Positions 48,865-58,797 are shown, numbered from the stretch's first letter. The stretch: DNA of 64,000 nt from M3007 sp031425155 (GCA_031425155.1 JANPIV010000054.1:1-64000); one strand, 5' to 3'. The notes: generated by a model not told the origin, from the letters alone. Made by a program: numbers and translations.

Positions 48865-50439
48865 ATGCACGATCTCGCGCAAGTCAAACTCGCCAAAGCC
48901 CGTATCACCCTTGACCTGGACGATTATGACCGCAAATTGCTGGCGCGGCCTGCGGGTGGGGCGGTCTTTGTCTGTAATCAATTGCTGCCGGGACTGGATG
49001 AATGGATATTGGTGGCCCTGTTGAGCGACTTGTTTCCGACAGTCAAAATATTGCATCCCTACCCTATTCCGCCGTCCAAATCGCTGCGCCCGCTGGTGAT
49101 CCGTGCGCAGCGGCAGGATATTCGCGACCGCTTTTTGCGGGTAAATTTTGCCAAAAAACTGGCCAAAAGTGTGCAGCCGGGCGTAGCAGTGGGCCTGCCG
49201 CTTGATTTTTCGGACAATCCGCTGAATAATCTGGGCAAAAACCTGCTGCGCCAGCAAATCCTGAAACAACTGCGCAAAGCGGGCCAACCCATCATCCCGA
49301 TCTATCTGCAAACCGACCATTTGCCCGGCGGACTGCTGCGCTGGGCCATTCCCGGACTGCCCTATCAGCCCACGGATCAGCCAATTCAAATTCGGGTACG
49401 CGTGGGCGATGCCATCACGCCCGAAAGCCTGGCTACGTTTCGTCGCAATGGCCAATGGGGCAAGTTTTTACAGGCCAAAATCTTCTCGCTCGGTTCTTCT
49501 TTCGAGGTAAAACCGGAACAGTTTACACACCGGGAACCGCTGGCCGAGCAACCACTGGCCGAGCCGCTCGATCCCGAATTAGTGGCTGCCGAAATTGCCG
49601 CGCTGCCGCCGGAGACGAAGATTGCGACACGCAGCCAATTTGAGGTCTATGTGGCGCCTTTAGTCGCGCTGCCCAATGTGATGCTTGAAATTGGCAGGCT
49701 CCGCGAACTGACTTTCCGGGCTGTTGGCGAGGGCTCTGGCAAGGCCCGCGATATGGACGAATATGATATTTATTACCTGCAACTCATCATCTGGGACCGG
49801 GAGCAACGGCAAATTGTGGGTGGCTACCGGCTTGGTCAGGGCGATGCAGTGTTTCGACAATTTGGGGTTAATGGCTTCTATACCAATAGTTTATTTAAGA
49901 TGAAGCCGAAATTTTATCCCATTTTGCAGGAAGCCATCGAACTGGGCCGCTCGTATGTAGTGCCGGCTTATCAACGCCACCGATTGCCGCTGTTTTTGCT
50001 CTGGAAAGGCATTTTGCACTTCCTGCTGGCGCACCCGCAATACCGCTATTTGTACGGCCCGGTGAGTATCAGCAAGGACTATTCGGAGGTTTCCAAAAGC
50101 GTGATTGTGGAGTTTGTACGGCGTTTTTTCTACGATAAAAACTTCTCGAAAATGGTCACGCCCCGCAAACCCTATCGCCCCCAACTCAAAAGTATAGACA
50201 CGCGGCTGCTGGTCGAACACCTGGAAGGCGGCTTTGATGCGCTGGATCATTTGGTGGAAAACATCGAATCTGCCCACTTCAAGGTGCCGGTGCTTTTCCG
50301 GCAGTACGTCAAACTGAACGGCCGTTTTATCGCTTTCAATGTGGATCCCAATTTTTCCGATTGCCTCGACGGGCTGATGCTGCTCGATATTCGGGACGTT
50401 CCGGTCAGTGTGCTGGAGGCTTTACAACAGGAAAAATAA
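48865..50439 (+). CDS. OlsF-like bifunctional acyltransferase with degenerate N-terminal active site
   Basis: 524 aa. The N-terminal half (about 30-230) is a PlsC-type acyltransferase domain: VFVCNQLLPGLDEWILVALL, PIIPIYLQTDH, GDAIT. The C-terminal half (about 260-520) is an OlsB-type GNAT domain: YVAPLVALPNVMLEIGRLRELTFRAVGEGSGKARDMDEYDIYYLQLIIWD, ELGRSYVVPAYQR, LYGPVSISKDY. The architecture resembles OlsF, which makes ornithine or other aminolipids by N- then O-acylation. The expected NHxxxGLD motif reads NQLLPGLD (Gln about 39 in place of His). The N-acyltransferase half should work, while the O-acylation half may not. It is a single gene. Confidence 0.85.
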   Translation: MHDLAQVKLAKARITLDLDDYDRKLLARPAGGAVFVCNQLLPGLDEWILVALLSDLFPTVKILHPYPIPPSKSLRPLVIRAQRQDIRDRFLRVNFAKKLAKSVQPGVAVGLPLDFSDNPLNNLGKNLLRQQILKQLRKAGQPIIPIYLQTDHLPGGLLRWAIPGLPYQPTDQPIQIRVRVGDAITPESLATFRRNGQWGKFLQAKIFSLGSSFEVKPEQFTHREPLAEQPLAEPLDPELVAAEIAALPPETKIATRSQFEVYVAPLVALPNVMLEIGRLRELTFRAVGEGSGKARDMDEYDIYYLQLIIWDREQRQIVGGYRLGQGDAVFRQFGVNGFYTNSLFKMKPKFYPILQEAIELGRSYVVPAYQRHRLPLFLLWKGILHFLLAHPQYRYLYGPVSISKDYSEVSKSVIVEFVRRFFYDKNFSKMVTPRKPYRPQLKSIDTRLLVEHLEGGFDALDHLVENIESAHFKVPVLFRQYVKLNGRFIAFNVDPNFSDCLDGLMLLDIRDVPVSVLEALQQEK

Positions 50440-50633
50440 TGAAGAAAATTTTAGCGGAGTAAAATATATTTTATTTTTTGTGTCAAACATTTTTTATTAA
50501 AATAAAACTAATTATTTTTGTCCGGCAGTTCAGGCTGATTGTAATACGTTCAAAGACAATCGTTAGCCTGTTTCGGCATCGCCAACGGACGAGGAGCAAC
50601 CGTACAAATGCTCCTTTATAAAACAAACAATTT

Positions 50634-51350
50634 ATGAAAAAGCAACCCGGGCACCGTATGTACAATGTCTCCGACGCGGAGCTGTACGTGCAGTGCAATG
50701 ACGCTTTGCGCGCCGCTTATCGTGATATTGAATTTTTCAATCAATATGGTTTTGGAATAGACCGGCTCAAGGGTTTTCAGTCGCTCTGTGAGCAATTCCA
50801 TGCGCTGCCCGACGACGACGAAATGGTGGGCGATCAGATGATCTGTACGGAAAAGAAAATGCAGGCGGCGGAGAAATTGCGCACAGCGATTCGTTCCGTG
50901 ATGACCCGCGTGGCCATGAAATACCACGACCGGACGGGCCGTTACCGCAAATTCGGCACCGCCAAACTGGGCGACATGACCGATCCACAACTCTTGTTCT
51001 GTGGTCGCCGGGTAGCCCGCGTGGCTCGCCAACAGATTGATTTTCTGGCCGATGTGGGCATGACCGAGCAAAATATTCAGCGTGTGGTAGATGCCTGTAC
51101 GACTTTTGAAAATGCCATGAATATCCAGCAGGACAAACTCCATGACCGCGATATTTCGGTGGAGCGACGGATGGATCAAGGCAACAAACTCTACCAGGAA
51201 CTGGTGATCCTCTGCGATATTGGTAAGGACATCTGGGCGGAACGCGACCGGGTGAAGTACGATTTTTACTGTCTGTACGAGAGTAATGCCGATCAGAAAC
51301 GGGCACTGAAGGCGCGGAAAGCGGCGGAAGGAGAGCGAGCCACGGCGTAG
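50634..51350 (+). CDS. Conserved helical cytoplasmic protein, function unknown
   Basis: 238 aa. There is no signal peptide or membrane helix. Long amphipathic helices are evident: AELYVQCNDALRAAYRDIEFFNQYGFG, KKMQAAEKLRTAIRSVMTRVAMKY, LLFCGRRVARVARQQIDFLADVGMTEQNIQRV and GNKLYQELVILCDIGKDIWAE. It is charged and ends in a basic tail. I cannot assign a family. A frame of similar length on the opposite strand is a shadow. It is followed by a large repeat, and TATTTTTG at 50513-50520 could be its -7 element. Confidence 0.72.
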   Translation: MKKQPGHRMYNVSDAELYVQCNDALRAAYRDIEFFNQYGFGIDRLKGFQSLCEQFHALPDDDEMVGDQMICTEKKMQAAEKLRTAIRSVMTRVAMKYHDRTGRYRKFGTAKLGDMTDPQLLFCGRRVARVARQQIDFLADVGMTEQNIQRVVDACTTFENAMNIQQDKLHDRDISVERRMDQGNKLYQELVILCDIGKDIWAERDRVKYDFYCLYESNADQKRALKARKAAEGERATA

Positions 51351-51535
51351 CCCCACCCCCTGACCCCTCCCCCGAAAGGGAGGGGGGCTACACCGAGTTT
51401 CAATCTATTGATTTTCAGCACCCTGGAGAAAATAGATTATAGTAACGGGATACACTTAAGGTGCTGATAATCAACGAGAAAGCACCACGATCTGGTCCCC
51501 TTCCCTTTCAGGGGAAGGGTTAGGGATGGGGTTAA
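51350..51535. repeat. Nested palindrome with CCCCTCCC outer and TTTCAGCACC inner arms
   Basis: CCCCACCCCCTGACCCCTCC on the left is opposed by AGGGTTAGGGATGGGG on the right. Inside, TGATTTTCAGCACC faces GGTGCTGATAATCA, and GGGAGGG/CCCTTCCC hairpins are also present. It lies between convergent genes (stops at 51350 and 51532). Confidence 0.75.
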
Positions 51536-52032
51536 TTCAAAAATACCCCCATCTCCGCCACTTCCCTTATCTGCACATCAATATTTTCCAGCAGCGTAGT
51601 GGCCAGCGAAAGGCCCACGTAGTCGGCTTTGATGGGAAATGATTTGTGCTTGCGATCCACCAGCACGGCCACTTCTACTTTTCTGGGCAATACTTTGAGC
51701 AAGGGCTGCACGGCATAAAAAATGGTGCGCCCCGTGTTGGCCACATCATCCACGATGATGATGGGCTTGTCGCGCAAGGCCTCGGCGGGCATTTCGATAT
51801 AGGGATCGTATTCCACCGGGTTGGCCGGATTGAGCCGGATGCGGGTCAGCGTCAGCGTGGTTTCGGACGGCGTGATAGGCAATAGTTCCGCCATCAACAG
51901 CTGGGCAAAGCCAGTGCCGTTGTTGTTCAGACCAGCCAGAATGATCTCTTCTTCCCCGAAGTTGTGCTCCAGGATTTCGATGGCCAGTCGTTTTATTTTT
52001 TGCCGGATCTGCCGGTCGTCGAGAATTTGCAC
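51532..52032 (-). CDS. PyrR-like phosphoribosyltransferase
   Basis: 166 aa from a GTG at 52030-52032 (MQILDDRQIRQKIKRLAIEI); an in-frame stop two codons upstream rules out an earlier start. The PRPP-binding motif PIIIVDDVANTGRTIFYA is at about residues 90-107, with the hood segment LAGLNNNGTGFAQLL before it. The ending resembles PyrR or hypoxanthine-type PRTases. PyrR proteins have uracil PRTase activity and bind pyr mRNA. No pyr genes are nearby, so the role is uncertain. It is divergent from the Fe-S reductase gene. Confidence 0.85.
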   Translation of the reverse strand: MQILDDRQIRQKIKRLAIEILEHNFGEEEIILAGLNNNGTGFAQLLMAELLPITPSETTLTLTRIRLNPANPVEYDPYIEMPAEALRDKPIIIVDDVANTGRTIFYAVQPLLKVLPRKVEVAVLVDRKHKSFPIKADYVGLSLATTLLENIDVQIREVAEMGVFLN

Positions 52033-52122
52033 GTAGAATTAGTTCAAACTATAAATGAAGTGCAAAAGTCCGTTTTCGACGCTGTACTTTTCGCCGTTGA
52101 ATTAAATTTAATTTTTTCGCCC

Positions 52123-53433
52123 ATGCTCCAATCTTTGATTTTCATTCTCGTCACCGCTGCTGCCGGTTGGTTTGCCTGGAAGGGTTTTAGCCGGGTACGC
52201 CGCAATATTTTTTTAGGCAAACCGGAAGTCATCGGCGGGCAAGTCGCCGAACGCTGGCAGCATGTGGCCCTGGTAGCTTTGGGCCAGAAAAAAATGTTCA
52301 AAAACCTGCTGCCTGCGGTACTGCACCTGTTCATTTACGTGGCGTTTTTGATCACGCAGGTGGAGTTGATCGAGATTTTTGTGGACGGCGTTTTTGGGAC
52401 GCACCGCTTTTTCGCGCCTTATCTGGGTGGCTTCTACACTTTCGTGATTAGTTTTATTGAGGTGCTTTCGGTGCTCGCTTTCGTGGCGACCATCATTTTT
52501 CTCATGCGGCGGAATGTGCTGCGGCTACCGCGTTTTCAGAAGCCAGAAATGAAGGGTTTTCCGACCCGCGATGCCAACTTGATTTTGCTGCTGGAAATCA
52601 TCCTGATCGTGGGCGTTTTCTGCATGAATGGCGGCGATAAGGTGCTGCAAACCAGGGGATTGGAGCATTATCATCCGACCGGCTCTTTTGCCGTGAGTAC
52701 CTGGCTGGGACCGCTGTTGTTTGGTGGATTGGACAATGCCGCACTGATTAGCGTGGAGCGTTTTGGCTGGTGGCTGCATATTCTGACGGTGTTTGGTTTC
52801 CTGTGCTACCTGCCTTATTCCAAACATTTGCACATCGTGCTGGCTTTCCCGAATACCTGGTATGCCCGCACGGCGCCGAAAGGCAAGATGGAAAATATGC
52901 CCGACATACAGCGCGAAGTGCGGCTGATGATGGGCCTCGATCAACCCGACCCGAATGCTTCCACGGAGTTGCCGGAATTTGGGGCCAATGACGTGTTTTC
53001 GCTTAGTTGGCGGAACGTGCTGCAAGCCTACTCTTGCACCGAATGTGGGCGTTGCACTGCTGCTTGTCCGGCCAATATTACTGGCAAAAAACTATCGCCG
53101 CGCAAGATCATGATGGATGTACGCGACCGGGCTGAGGAAATAGGAAAAACAATAGACAAAGGGCAAATGGCAAAAGGCAATTACAACGATGGCAAAACCC
53201 TTTTTGACCGGATCACGCCGGAAGAACTTCATGCCTGCACTACCTGCAATGCCTGCGTAGAAGAGTGTCCGGTGCTCATCAATCCGCTCGATATTATTCT
53301 GCAAATGCGTCGCCACGAGATATTGACACAGTCTGCCGGGCCGGGCGAATGGCTGCCGATGTTTAATGCCATTGAGAACAACGGCGCAGCCTGGGCCATG
53401 AGCGACGAACGGGATGCGTGGCGGAACGAATAG
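52123..53433 (+). CDS. Membrane Fe-S oxidoreductase (heterodisulfide-reductase/GlpC-like)
   Basis: 436 aa from the ATG at 52123 (MLQSLIFILVTAAAGWFAW); the earlier frame overlaps the divergent gene. Four to five membrane helices cover about residues 1-260 (including LPAVLHLFIYVAFLI, NLILLLEIILIVGVFCM and FGWWLHILTVFGFLCYLP). Two [4Fe-4S] motifs follow: CTECGRCTAACP (about 307-318) and CTTCNACVEECP (about 382-393). It passes electrons in the membrane, probably with a CCG-domain partner. That partner is usually next to it but is absent here. The segment IDKGQMAKGNYNDG is encoded by GGCAAAtGGCAAAAGGCAA-type repeat sequence. Confidence 0.88.
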   Translation: MLQSLIFILVTAAAGWFAWKGFSRVRRNIFLGKPEVIGGQVAERWQHVALVALGQKKMFKNLLPAVLHLFIYVAFLITQVELIEIFVDGVFGTHRFFAPYLGGFYTFVISFIEVLSVLAFVATIIFLMRRNVLRLPRFQKPEMKGFPTRDANLILLLEIILIVGVFCMNGGDKVLQTRGLEHYHPTGSFAVSTWLGPLLFGGLDNAALISVERFGWWLHILTVFGFLCYLPYSKHLHIVLAFPNTWYARTAPKGKMENMPDIQREVRLMMGLDQPDPNASTELPEFGANDVFSLSWRNVLQAYSCTECGRCTAACPANITGKKLSPRKIMMDVRDRAEEIGKTIDKGQMAKGNYNDGKTLFDRITPEELHACTTCNACVEECPVLINPLDIILQMRRHEILTQSAGPGEWLPMFNAIENNGAAWAMSDERDAWRNE

Positions 53434-53545
53434 GGTCTTTGGCTTTTAGTCTTTGGGTAAACAACTCGTACACTTATATGCTCTTTTGTGCCTTTTATGT
53501 TTAAAAACTATTCCGGGTGTTGAATAATTGTTTTTAAAGTACTCC

Positions 53546-54877
53546 ATGTCCAGCCAGATTCTGCTCATAGACGATGAAGTATCCCTGCGCAGCCTGCTCG
53601 CCCGGATTCTTTCGCTCGAAGGGTATCAAATAACCGAGACTGCCACGGCTAAAGAAGCGTCGTGGCTGCTCGACAAGACGGAATTTCAGGTCATCATCTG
53701 CGATGTAAAACTGCCCGACGCGCATGGCGTGGACCTGGTCGCTACGCTCAAAAAGCAGCATCCCGAAACGGAAATCATTTTACTGACGGCCTACGGCAAT
53801 ATTCCCGATGGGGTGCAGGCGATCAAAAATGGAGCATTTGATTATCTGACCAAAGGCGATGATAATGAACGCATTGTGCCGCTGGTGAGCCGGGCGATTG
53901 AAAAGGCGCAATTGCAACAGCGCATCCGCCACCTGGAACAGGCGGTGGGGAAAAAATTCCGTTTCGAGACCATTCTGGGTCAATCCAAACCTATCCGGGC
54001 CGCCATTGAACTGGCGCGGCGGGTGGCACCCACGGATGCCACGGTGCTGCTGACCGGCGATACGGGTACGGGCAAAGAGGTGTTTGCGCAGGCCATTCAC
54101 CAGGAATCGCCGCGCCGGGGCAAGGCTTTTGTGGCGGTCAATTGCAGCGCGATTGGCAAGGATATTCTGGAAAGTGAACTGTTCGGGCACCGTGCCGGGA
54201 GTTTTACAGGGGCGGCCAAAGACAAAAAAGGGCTGTTTGAGGAAGCGCACGAAGGCACCTTATTTCTGGATGAAATCGGGGAAATGCCGCCTGATTTGCA
54301 GGCAAAAATGCTGCGCGTACTGGAAACGGGCGAGTTCCTGAAAGTGGGTGACACTAAACCGACCCGCGTGAATGTGCGCATCATTGCCGCGACCAACCGC
54401 AATTTGCTGACCGAAAGCGAGGCGGGCCATTTCCGCGCAGACTTGTATTATCGTTTGTCGGTCTTTGAAATCCGGCTGCCCGCCCTGCGCGAACGGCGCG
54501 AAGATATTCCGCTGTTGGCAGCGCATTTTGTGCGACTTTTTACCGAAAAAATGAATCGCCGCGAGCCACCCGCACTGACACCCGCGTTTTTGGAAGCCCT
54601 GAAAAACTACGCCTGGAAGGGGAATATCCGCGAACTGCGGAATGTGCTGGAACGCGCCGTCATCCTCGCCGATGGTGATCTTCGGCCCGACTTGCTGCCT
54701 TTCGATATTCTGCACAGCGGCGATCCGGCGCAGGCACCTGCGGGCCTGTTTGATTTGGAGGCGTTGGAAAAACAAACGATTCAACGGGCATTGGCTTTTA
54801 CGCAGGGCAATAAAACGGAAGCGGCGCGGGTGCTGGGCATTGGACTAACGACGCTGTACCGGAAGTTGGGGGAATGA
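53546..54877 (+). CDS. NtrC-family sigma-54-dependent response regulator
   Basis: 443 aa from the ATG at 53546 (MSSQILLIDDEVSLRSLLAR). The receiver domain covers 1-120 with the phospho-acceptor Asp at about 53 (IICDVKLPD). The AAA+ domain has Walker A GDTGTGKE (about 171-178), the sigma-54 contact loop GSFTGA (about 218-223, Ser in place of the usual Ala), Walker B TLFLDEIGEM and the arginine finger region. The C-terminal Fis-type helix-turn-helix is NKTEAARVLGIGLTTLYRKLGE. It activates sigma-54 promoters. It ends 4 bp before the convergent histidine kinase stop and lies 4.3 kb from kdp, its likely target. Confidence 0.95.
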   Translation: MSSQILLIDDEVSLRSLLARILSLEGYQITETATAKEASWLLDKTEFQVIICDVKLPDAHGVDLVATLKKQHPETEIILLTAYGNIPDGVQAIKNGAFDYLTKGDDNERIVPLVSRAIEKAQLQQRIRHLEQAVGKKFRFETILGQSKPIRAAIELARRVAPTDATVLLTGDTGTGKEVFAQAIHQESPRRGKAFVAVNCSAIGKDILESELFGHRAGSFTGAAKDKKGLFEEAHEGTLFLDEIGEMPPDLQAKMLRVLETGEFLKVGDTKPTRVNVRIIAATNRNLLTESEAGHFRADLYYRLSVFEIRLPALRERREDIPLLAAHFVRLFTEKMNRREPPALTPAFLEALKNYAWKGNIRELRNVLERAVILADGDLRPDLLPFDILHSGDPAQAPAGLFDLEALEKQTIQRALAFTQGNKTEAARVLGIGLTTLYRKLGE

Positions 54878-54881
54878 AGTT

Positions 54882-57800
54882 CTACCGATTCACCGGCAGC
54901 GTCACCACAAATGCCGTCCCCTCGTCCACTACAGATTCTGCGCGAATGCTACCATGGTGATTGTCCACAATTTTTTTGCAAATACTGAGCCCGATGCCCG
55001 TACCGCTATATTCTTCGCGGGAATGCAGCCGCTTGAACAGTTGGAATATTTGTTCGGCATGGTGCGCATCGAAGCCAATACCATTGTCGCGGACGGTAAT
55101 TTCAACGTAGGTTTTCCCGTTGGTCAATTGCTGATTTTCTTCTATTTCCGCAATGGGAACCATGCGGGAAGAAATAGTGATGACGGGCGAACGTTTAGTG
55201 AATTTGAGCGCGTTACCGATAAGATTGGTGAACAGTTGTTGCATTTGCAGCGGTATAGCACAGATTGTCGGCAGGGATGCCACGCTAATGACTGCATTGG
55301 TTTCTTCAATAGAAAGTTCAAAATCGGTCTTTACATCCTCCACAATATTGTTCAGATTGATCTCCACGAATTCGTTTTCGTTGCTCAGCCGACTGTATTG
55401 GAGCAGGGCCTGCACCAGTTCGGACATACGCTGGGAGGCGGAGGTGATCCGGTTGAGATAATTCGTCATCGCCTCTTCATCATGCTTTTTGATTTGCAGC
55501 AGATTGGCGAAGGTCTGGATTTTGCGCAATGGCTCCTGCAAGTCGTGGCTGGCTACGTAATTGAAGGACTCAAGTTCTTCATTGACCCGGAGCAGTTGAC
55601 GGTTATTGGCTTCGAGCGATGCATTACTTTCGTACAGGGCGGTGGTGCGCTCGACTACTTGTTGTTCCAGTTTTTCACTGATATTCTTCTGGTCGTGGAT
55701 GTCGGTAAATGCACCGATCCATTTGATAATTTGTCCCTGCGCATCGCGGATAGGTTCGCCATGGACAAAGTGCCAGCGATAATCACCCTGTTTGCTTTTC
55801 AAACGCACTTCTATCCGGTAAGGCGAACCATCTATCATACTGGCCTGCCAGGCATTGCCAATGCGGGCAATATCGTCGGGATGCACCATTTGTGCCCAGG
55901 TGTCGGCACCGGTAGGCTGGATGCCAGTGTATTCCTCCCAACGCGAGGAAGCGTATTCCTGGAAGCCATTTTGATCGGTCATCCAGACCAGTTGTGGCAA
56001 AGTTTCGGCGAGGGTACGGAACCGACTTTCACTTTCTTCTATTTTTTGCCGGGCCAGTACCTGCGGAGTGATGTCGTCGCCGACCACCATAATACCGGAA
56101 ATGCTGCCATCGGGTTCCCGCATGGGCTCATACACCAGTTTGGCGTAGGATTTTACCAGTTGGCCATCGCGCAAAAAATTCAGCGGGATCTCATCGGCCA
56201 CGAAACGTTGGCCACTCTGATAGACTTGCGTGAGCAACTGATGATAACCCTGGGCTTCGACTTCGGGAATAATATCGAACAAAGGCCGATTGATTACTTC
56301 CGCTTCGGTGCGGCCCCAGAGTTCGAGCACCCGGTTATTGGCCAGTTCGATGACAAAATTGGGGCCACGCAAAATCTGGATGGCCGTCGGTGCCTGTAAA
56401 AAAAGGTTTCTGATCTGTTCGTACGCATGGGCGCGGCTACGCACCAGCCGAATCTGCGACTGCACCCGCGCCAGTAATTCTTTGGCTGAAAAAGGTTTGA
56501 CCAAATAGTCGTCTGCCCCGCCGTCGAAGCCTTCGATCCGTGCCTCTTCCCCCGCCCGTGCGGAAAGCAATACCACGGGCAACTGGGCCGTACGCGGGTT
56601 TTCTTTGATGGCTTTCAGCATTTCCAGTCCATCCATCACGGGCATCATGATGTCACTCAGCACCAGAGCAGGCAGTTTTTCGGCAAGGTGGTACATGGCT
56701 TCGGCACCGTTGTTGGCCGTCACGATATGGTAATGCCTTTGCAACAAACCCTTGATATGCGCCCGCATATCGGCATTATCGTCCACGACCAATATCGTGT
56801 CCAAATTATTTTCATCCGTGGCTTTTCCCGCAGTGCTGCCCGCATCTTCCAGTAAGGAACTGGATTCTTCCAAAAATGCTTCGGACAGTATAGAATCAAA
56901 TTCCAGGCTTTTTTCGATGATTTGCTCGGTGGGCAGATGCGAATTGCCCAGCGGAATACGCACCATAAAGGTACTGCCAACGCCTTCCTGGCTCTCTACA
57001 GAAATGGTGCCGCCGTGCATATTCACCAGTTCATTCACTAAGGAAAGGCCGATACCGGTACCCTCGAAACTGCGGCCCACCACGTTTTGCACCCGATGGA
57101 AACGCTCGAACATGTGCGGCAATTCTGCGGCGGGAATGCCTACGCCAGTATCCTGCACCGTCAGCACAATCTCCTCATTTTCAGTGAAAAGACGCAGATT
57201 TACCTGACCGATAAGGGTGTATTTGAAAGCATTGGACAGCAGATTGAGCACTATTTTTTCCCACATTTCCTTGTCCACATAGCTGGCGGCTTCCCAGGGC
57301 GCGCAGTCCACCCGGAATTCCAGCCCGCCTCTTTCCATCACCGAGCGAAAGTTGCTGGCCAGATCGGCGGTGTATTGGGCCAGATCAACGCGCTGAAACT
57401 GCGCTCTAGTTCGCCCGGCTTCAATACGGCTGAAATCGAGCAGTGCGTTGACGAGGCGGAGCAGGCGCAGGGCGTTGCGGTGGGTGGTCTCGACAGTCGC
57501 CCGATTACTCGCTGGAAGATCGTGGTTTTCTTCGCGCAGCAGCTCTTCCAGCGAGCCCAGCATGAGGGTGAGCGGCGTACGAAACTCGTGGCTGATGTTG
57601 CTGAAAAAGACGGTTTTGGCACGATCTATTTCAGCCAGGGCTTCGGCTTGTTTGCGGGTTTCTTCGGCGGTGCGGGCATTCTGGATGGCAGTGGCCACCT
57701 GACCCGCCAGCAATTCATAAAATGTATGGTACTCCTTATCCAGACGGCGGGTCGGATTCACGCCGGCAATGAGCACCCCCAACGGCCGCGCCTGACCGGA

Positions 57801-58667
57801 AGCGGCAACGGGCAAAATCAATGCTTCCCGCACCGGCAGATCGGCAAGACCACGGGGAAGTTCGGCCAAGTGGCTGACCGATATGGTTTGAGATTTGGCG
57901 GTTTGCAGTACTTCGGCGAGGGGCCAGGGCGAGGCCTCGAAACTACGCAGGTCAATAATAGCGGGGCAAATGGCCGTTTCTTCCAACGAAAAGCCGCTTA
58001 CCTGCTCCAGCGTGGCGTATTCGCCCGTGGCATCCAGCAGGTAAAACAGGGCAAACGGAATATCATCCCGGTTTTGGGAGAGAGTGGCAAAAGCGGAAGC
58101 GCAGGCAGCCTGGGTGGTCTTTTCCAGCAAGGTTTTAGCAGCCAGTTCAGACAGCGTACGCAGCCGCCGGGCGTTGAGCATTTTGTCGGTCGTCTCGATA
58201 TTGGGACAAAAAAGACCGCCGACCTTCCCGTTTTCATCATAGATGGGGCTATATGAAAAAGAGTAGTAAACCTCTTCTAGCATGTCGCCACGATCCATGA
58301 AAAAATGGTTGTCATGGACAAAAGACGACTCTCCGCGTTGATAAACCTTATCGGAAAGCGGCCCGCAAAAGTCCCAGATTTCAGCCCACACGCGGGGAGT
58401 AGGCTGCCCCAGGGCCCATTCATGTTTGGCAAGTCCCAATACTTCGATGTAGGGGTCATTATAGAGAAAAATATTCTCCTCTCCCCAGCCAATCCAGACC
58501 GGCTGCTGGCAATTGAGCATCAGATTGACAGATGTTTTCAGGCTCTGCGACCAGTGTTCGGGCGGCCCCAGGGGCGTGCTGGTCCAATCGAAGGCACGAA
58601 TGCGCTCACTCATCTGGCCGCCGCCAGAAAGGAATTGGAGAGTAGTGGATACGGTAGTCGTGTTCAT
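54882..58667 (-). CDS. Giant soluble hybrid histidine kinase with two kinase modules
   Basis: 1261 aa from the ATG at 58665-58667 (MNTTTVSTTLQFLSGGGQM). No membrane helix is present. The order is as follows: an N-terminal PAS-like sensor (about 20-160), a GAF-like domain (about 165-335), kinase 1 with phospho-acceptor His about 360 (ISHEFRTPL) and an ATPase domain to about 575, a receiver with Asp about 672 (LSDIMMPVMDG), two PAS domains (about 750-870 and 880-1000), and kinase 2 with His about 1041 (ASHDLQEPL) and its ATPase (DNGIGFD, GTGIGLSI). It is a cytoplasmic sensor whose signal is unknown. It is convergent with the sigma-54 regulator and divergent from kdp, so it may feed that regulator. 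Confidence 0.93.
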   Translation of the reverse strand: MNTTTVSTTLQFLSGGGQMSERIRAFDWTSTPLGPPEHWSQSLKTSVNLMLNCQQPVWIGWGEENIFLYNDPYIEVLGLAKHEWALGQPTPRVWAEIWDFCGPLSDKVYQRGESSFVHDNHFFMDRGDMLEEVYYSFSYSPIYDENGKVGGLFCPNIETTDKMLNARRLRTLSELAAKTLLEKTTQAACASAFATLSQNRDDIPFALFYLLDATGEYATLEQVSGFSLEETAICPAIIDLRSFEASPWPLAEVLQTAKSQTISVSHLAELPRGLADLPVREALILPVAASGQARPLGVLIAGVNPTRRLDKEYHTFYELLAGQVATAIQNARTAEETRKQAEALAEIDRAKTVFFSNISHEFRTPLTLMLGSLEELLREENHDLPASNRATVETTHRNALRLLRLVNALLDFSRIEAGRTRAQFQRVDLAQYTADLASNFRSVMERGGLEFRVDCAPWEAASYVDKEMWEKIVLNLLSNAFKYTLIGQVNLRLFTENEEIVLTVQDTGVGIPAAELPHMFERFHRVQNVVGRSFEGTGIGLSLVNELVNMHGGTISVESQEGVGSTFMVRIPLGNSHLPTEQIIEKSLEFDSILSEAFLEESSSLLEDAGSTAGKATDENNLDTILVVDDNADMRAHIKGLLQRHYHIVTANNGAEAMYHLAEKLPALVLSDIMMPVMDGLEMLKAIKENPRTAQLPVVLLSARAGEEARIEGFDGGADDYLVKPFSAKELLARVQSQIRLVRSRAHAYEQIRNLFLQAPTAIQILRGPNFVIELANNRVLELWGRTEAEVINRPLFDIIPEVEAQGYHQLLTQVYQSGQRFVADEIPLNFLRDGQLVKSYAKLVYEPMREPDGSISGIMVVGDDITPQVLARQKIEESESRFRTLAETLPQLVWMTDQNGFQEYASSRWEEYTGIQPTGADTWAQMVHPDDIARIGNAWQASMIDGSPYRIEVRLKSKQGDYRWHFVHGEPIRDAQGQIIKWIGAFTDIHDQKNISEKLEQQVVERTTALYESNASLEANNRQLLRVNEELESFNYVASHDLQEPLRKIQTFANLLQIKKHDEEAMTNYLNRITSASQRMSELVQALLQYSRLSNENEFVEINLNNIVEDVKTDFELSIEETNAVISVASLPTICAIPLQMQQLFTNLIGNALKFTKRSPVITISSRMVPIAEIEENQQLTNGKTYVEITVRDNGIGFDAHHAEQIFQLFKRLHSREEYSGTGIGLSICKKIVDNHHGSIRAESVVDEGTAFVVTLPVNR

Positions 58668-58797
58668 TCTTGACGGGAAACGTACGATAAATGGCAATCA
58701 GTAACAGAGGATGGAAGCTGTCACATCCCGGGTTTTCATCGGCGGGGGCAAAATTGCAAAAAGCAAATGGCCCCAGCTTACTGATTCTGCCTAAAAA

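Noticed and set aside
50616..51356. 246-codon minus-strand frame over the 50634-51350 gene
   Set aside because: The plus frame has a regular helical, charged composition, an A-rich leader and a start at ATG. The minus frame is rich in His and Arg in a way typical of shadows.
58655..58697. Longer start for the hybrid kinase at 58697
   Set aside because: The extra ten residues (MPFIVRFPSR) are not family-like, and the ATG at 58665-58667 has the better position before the PAS-like region.
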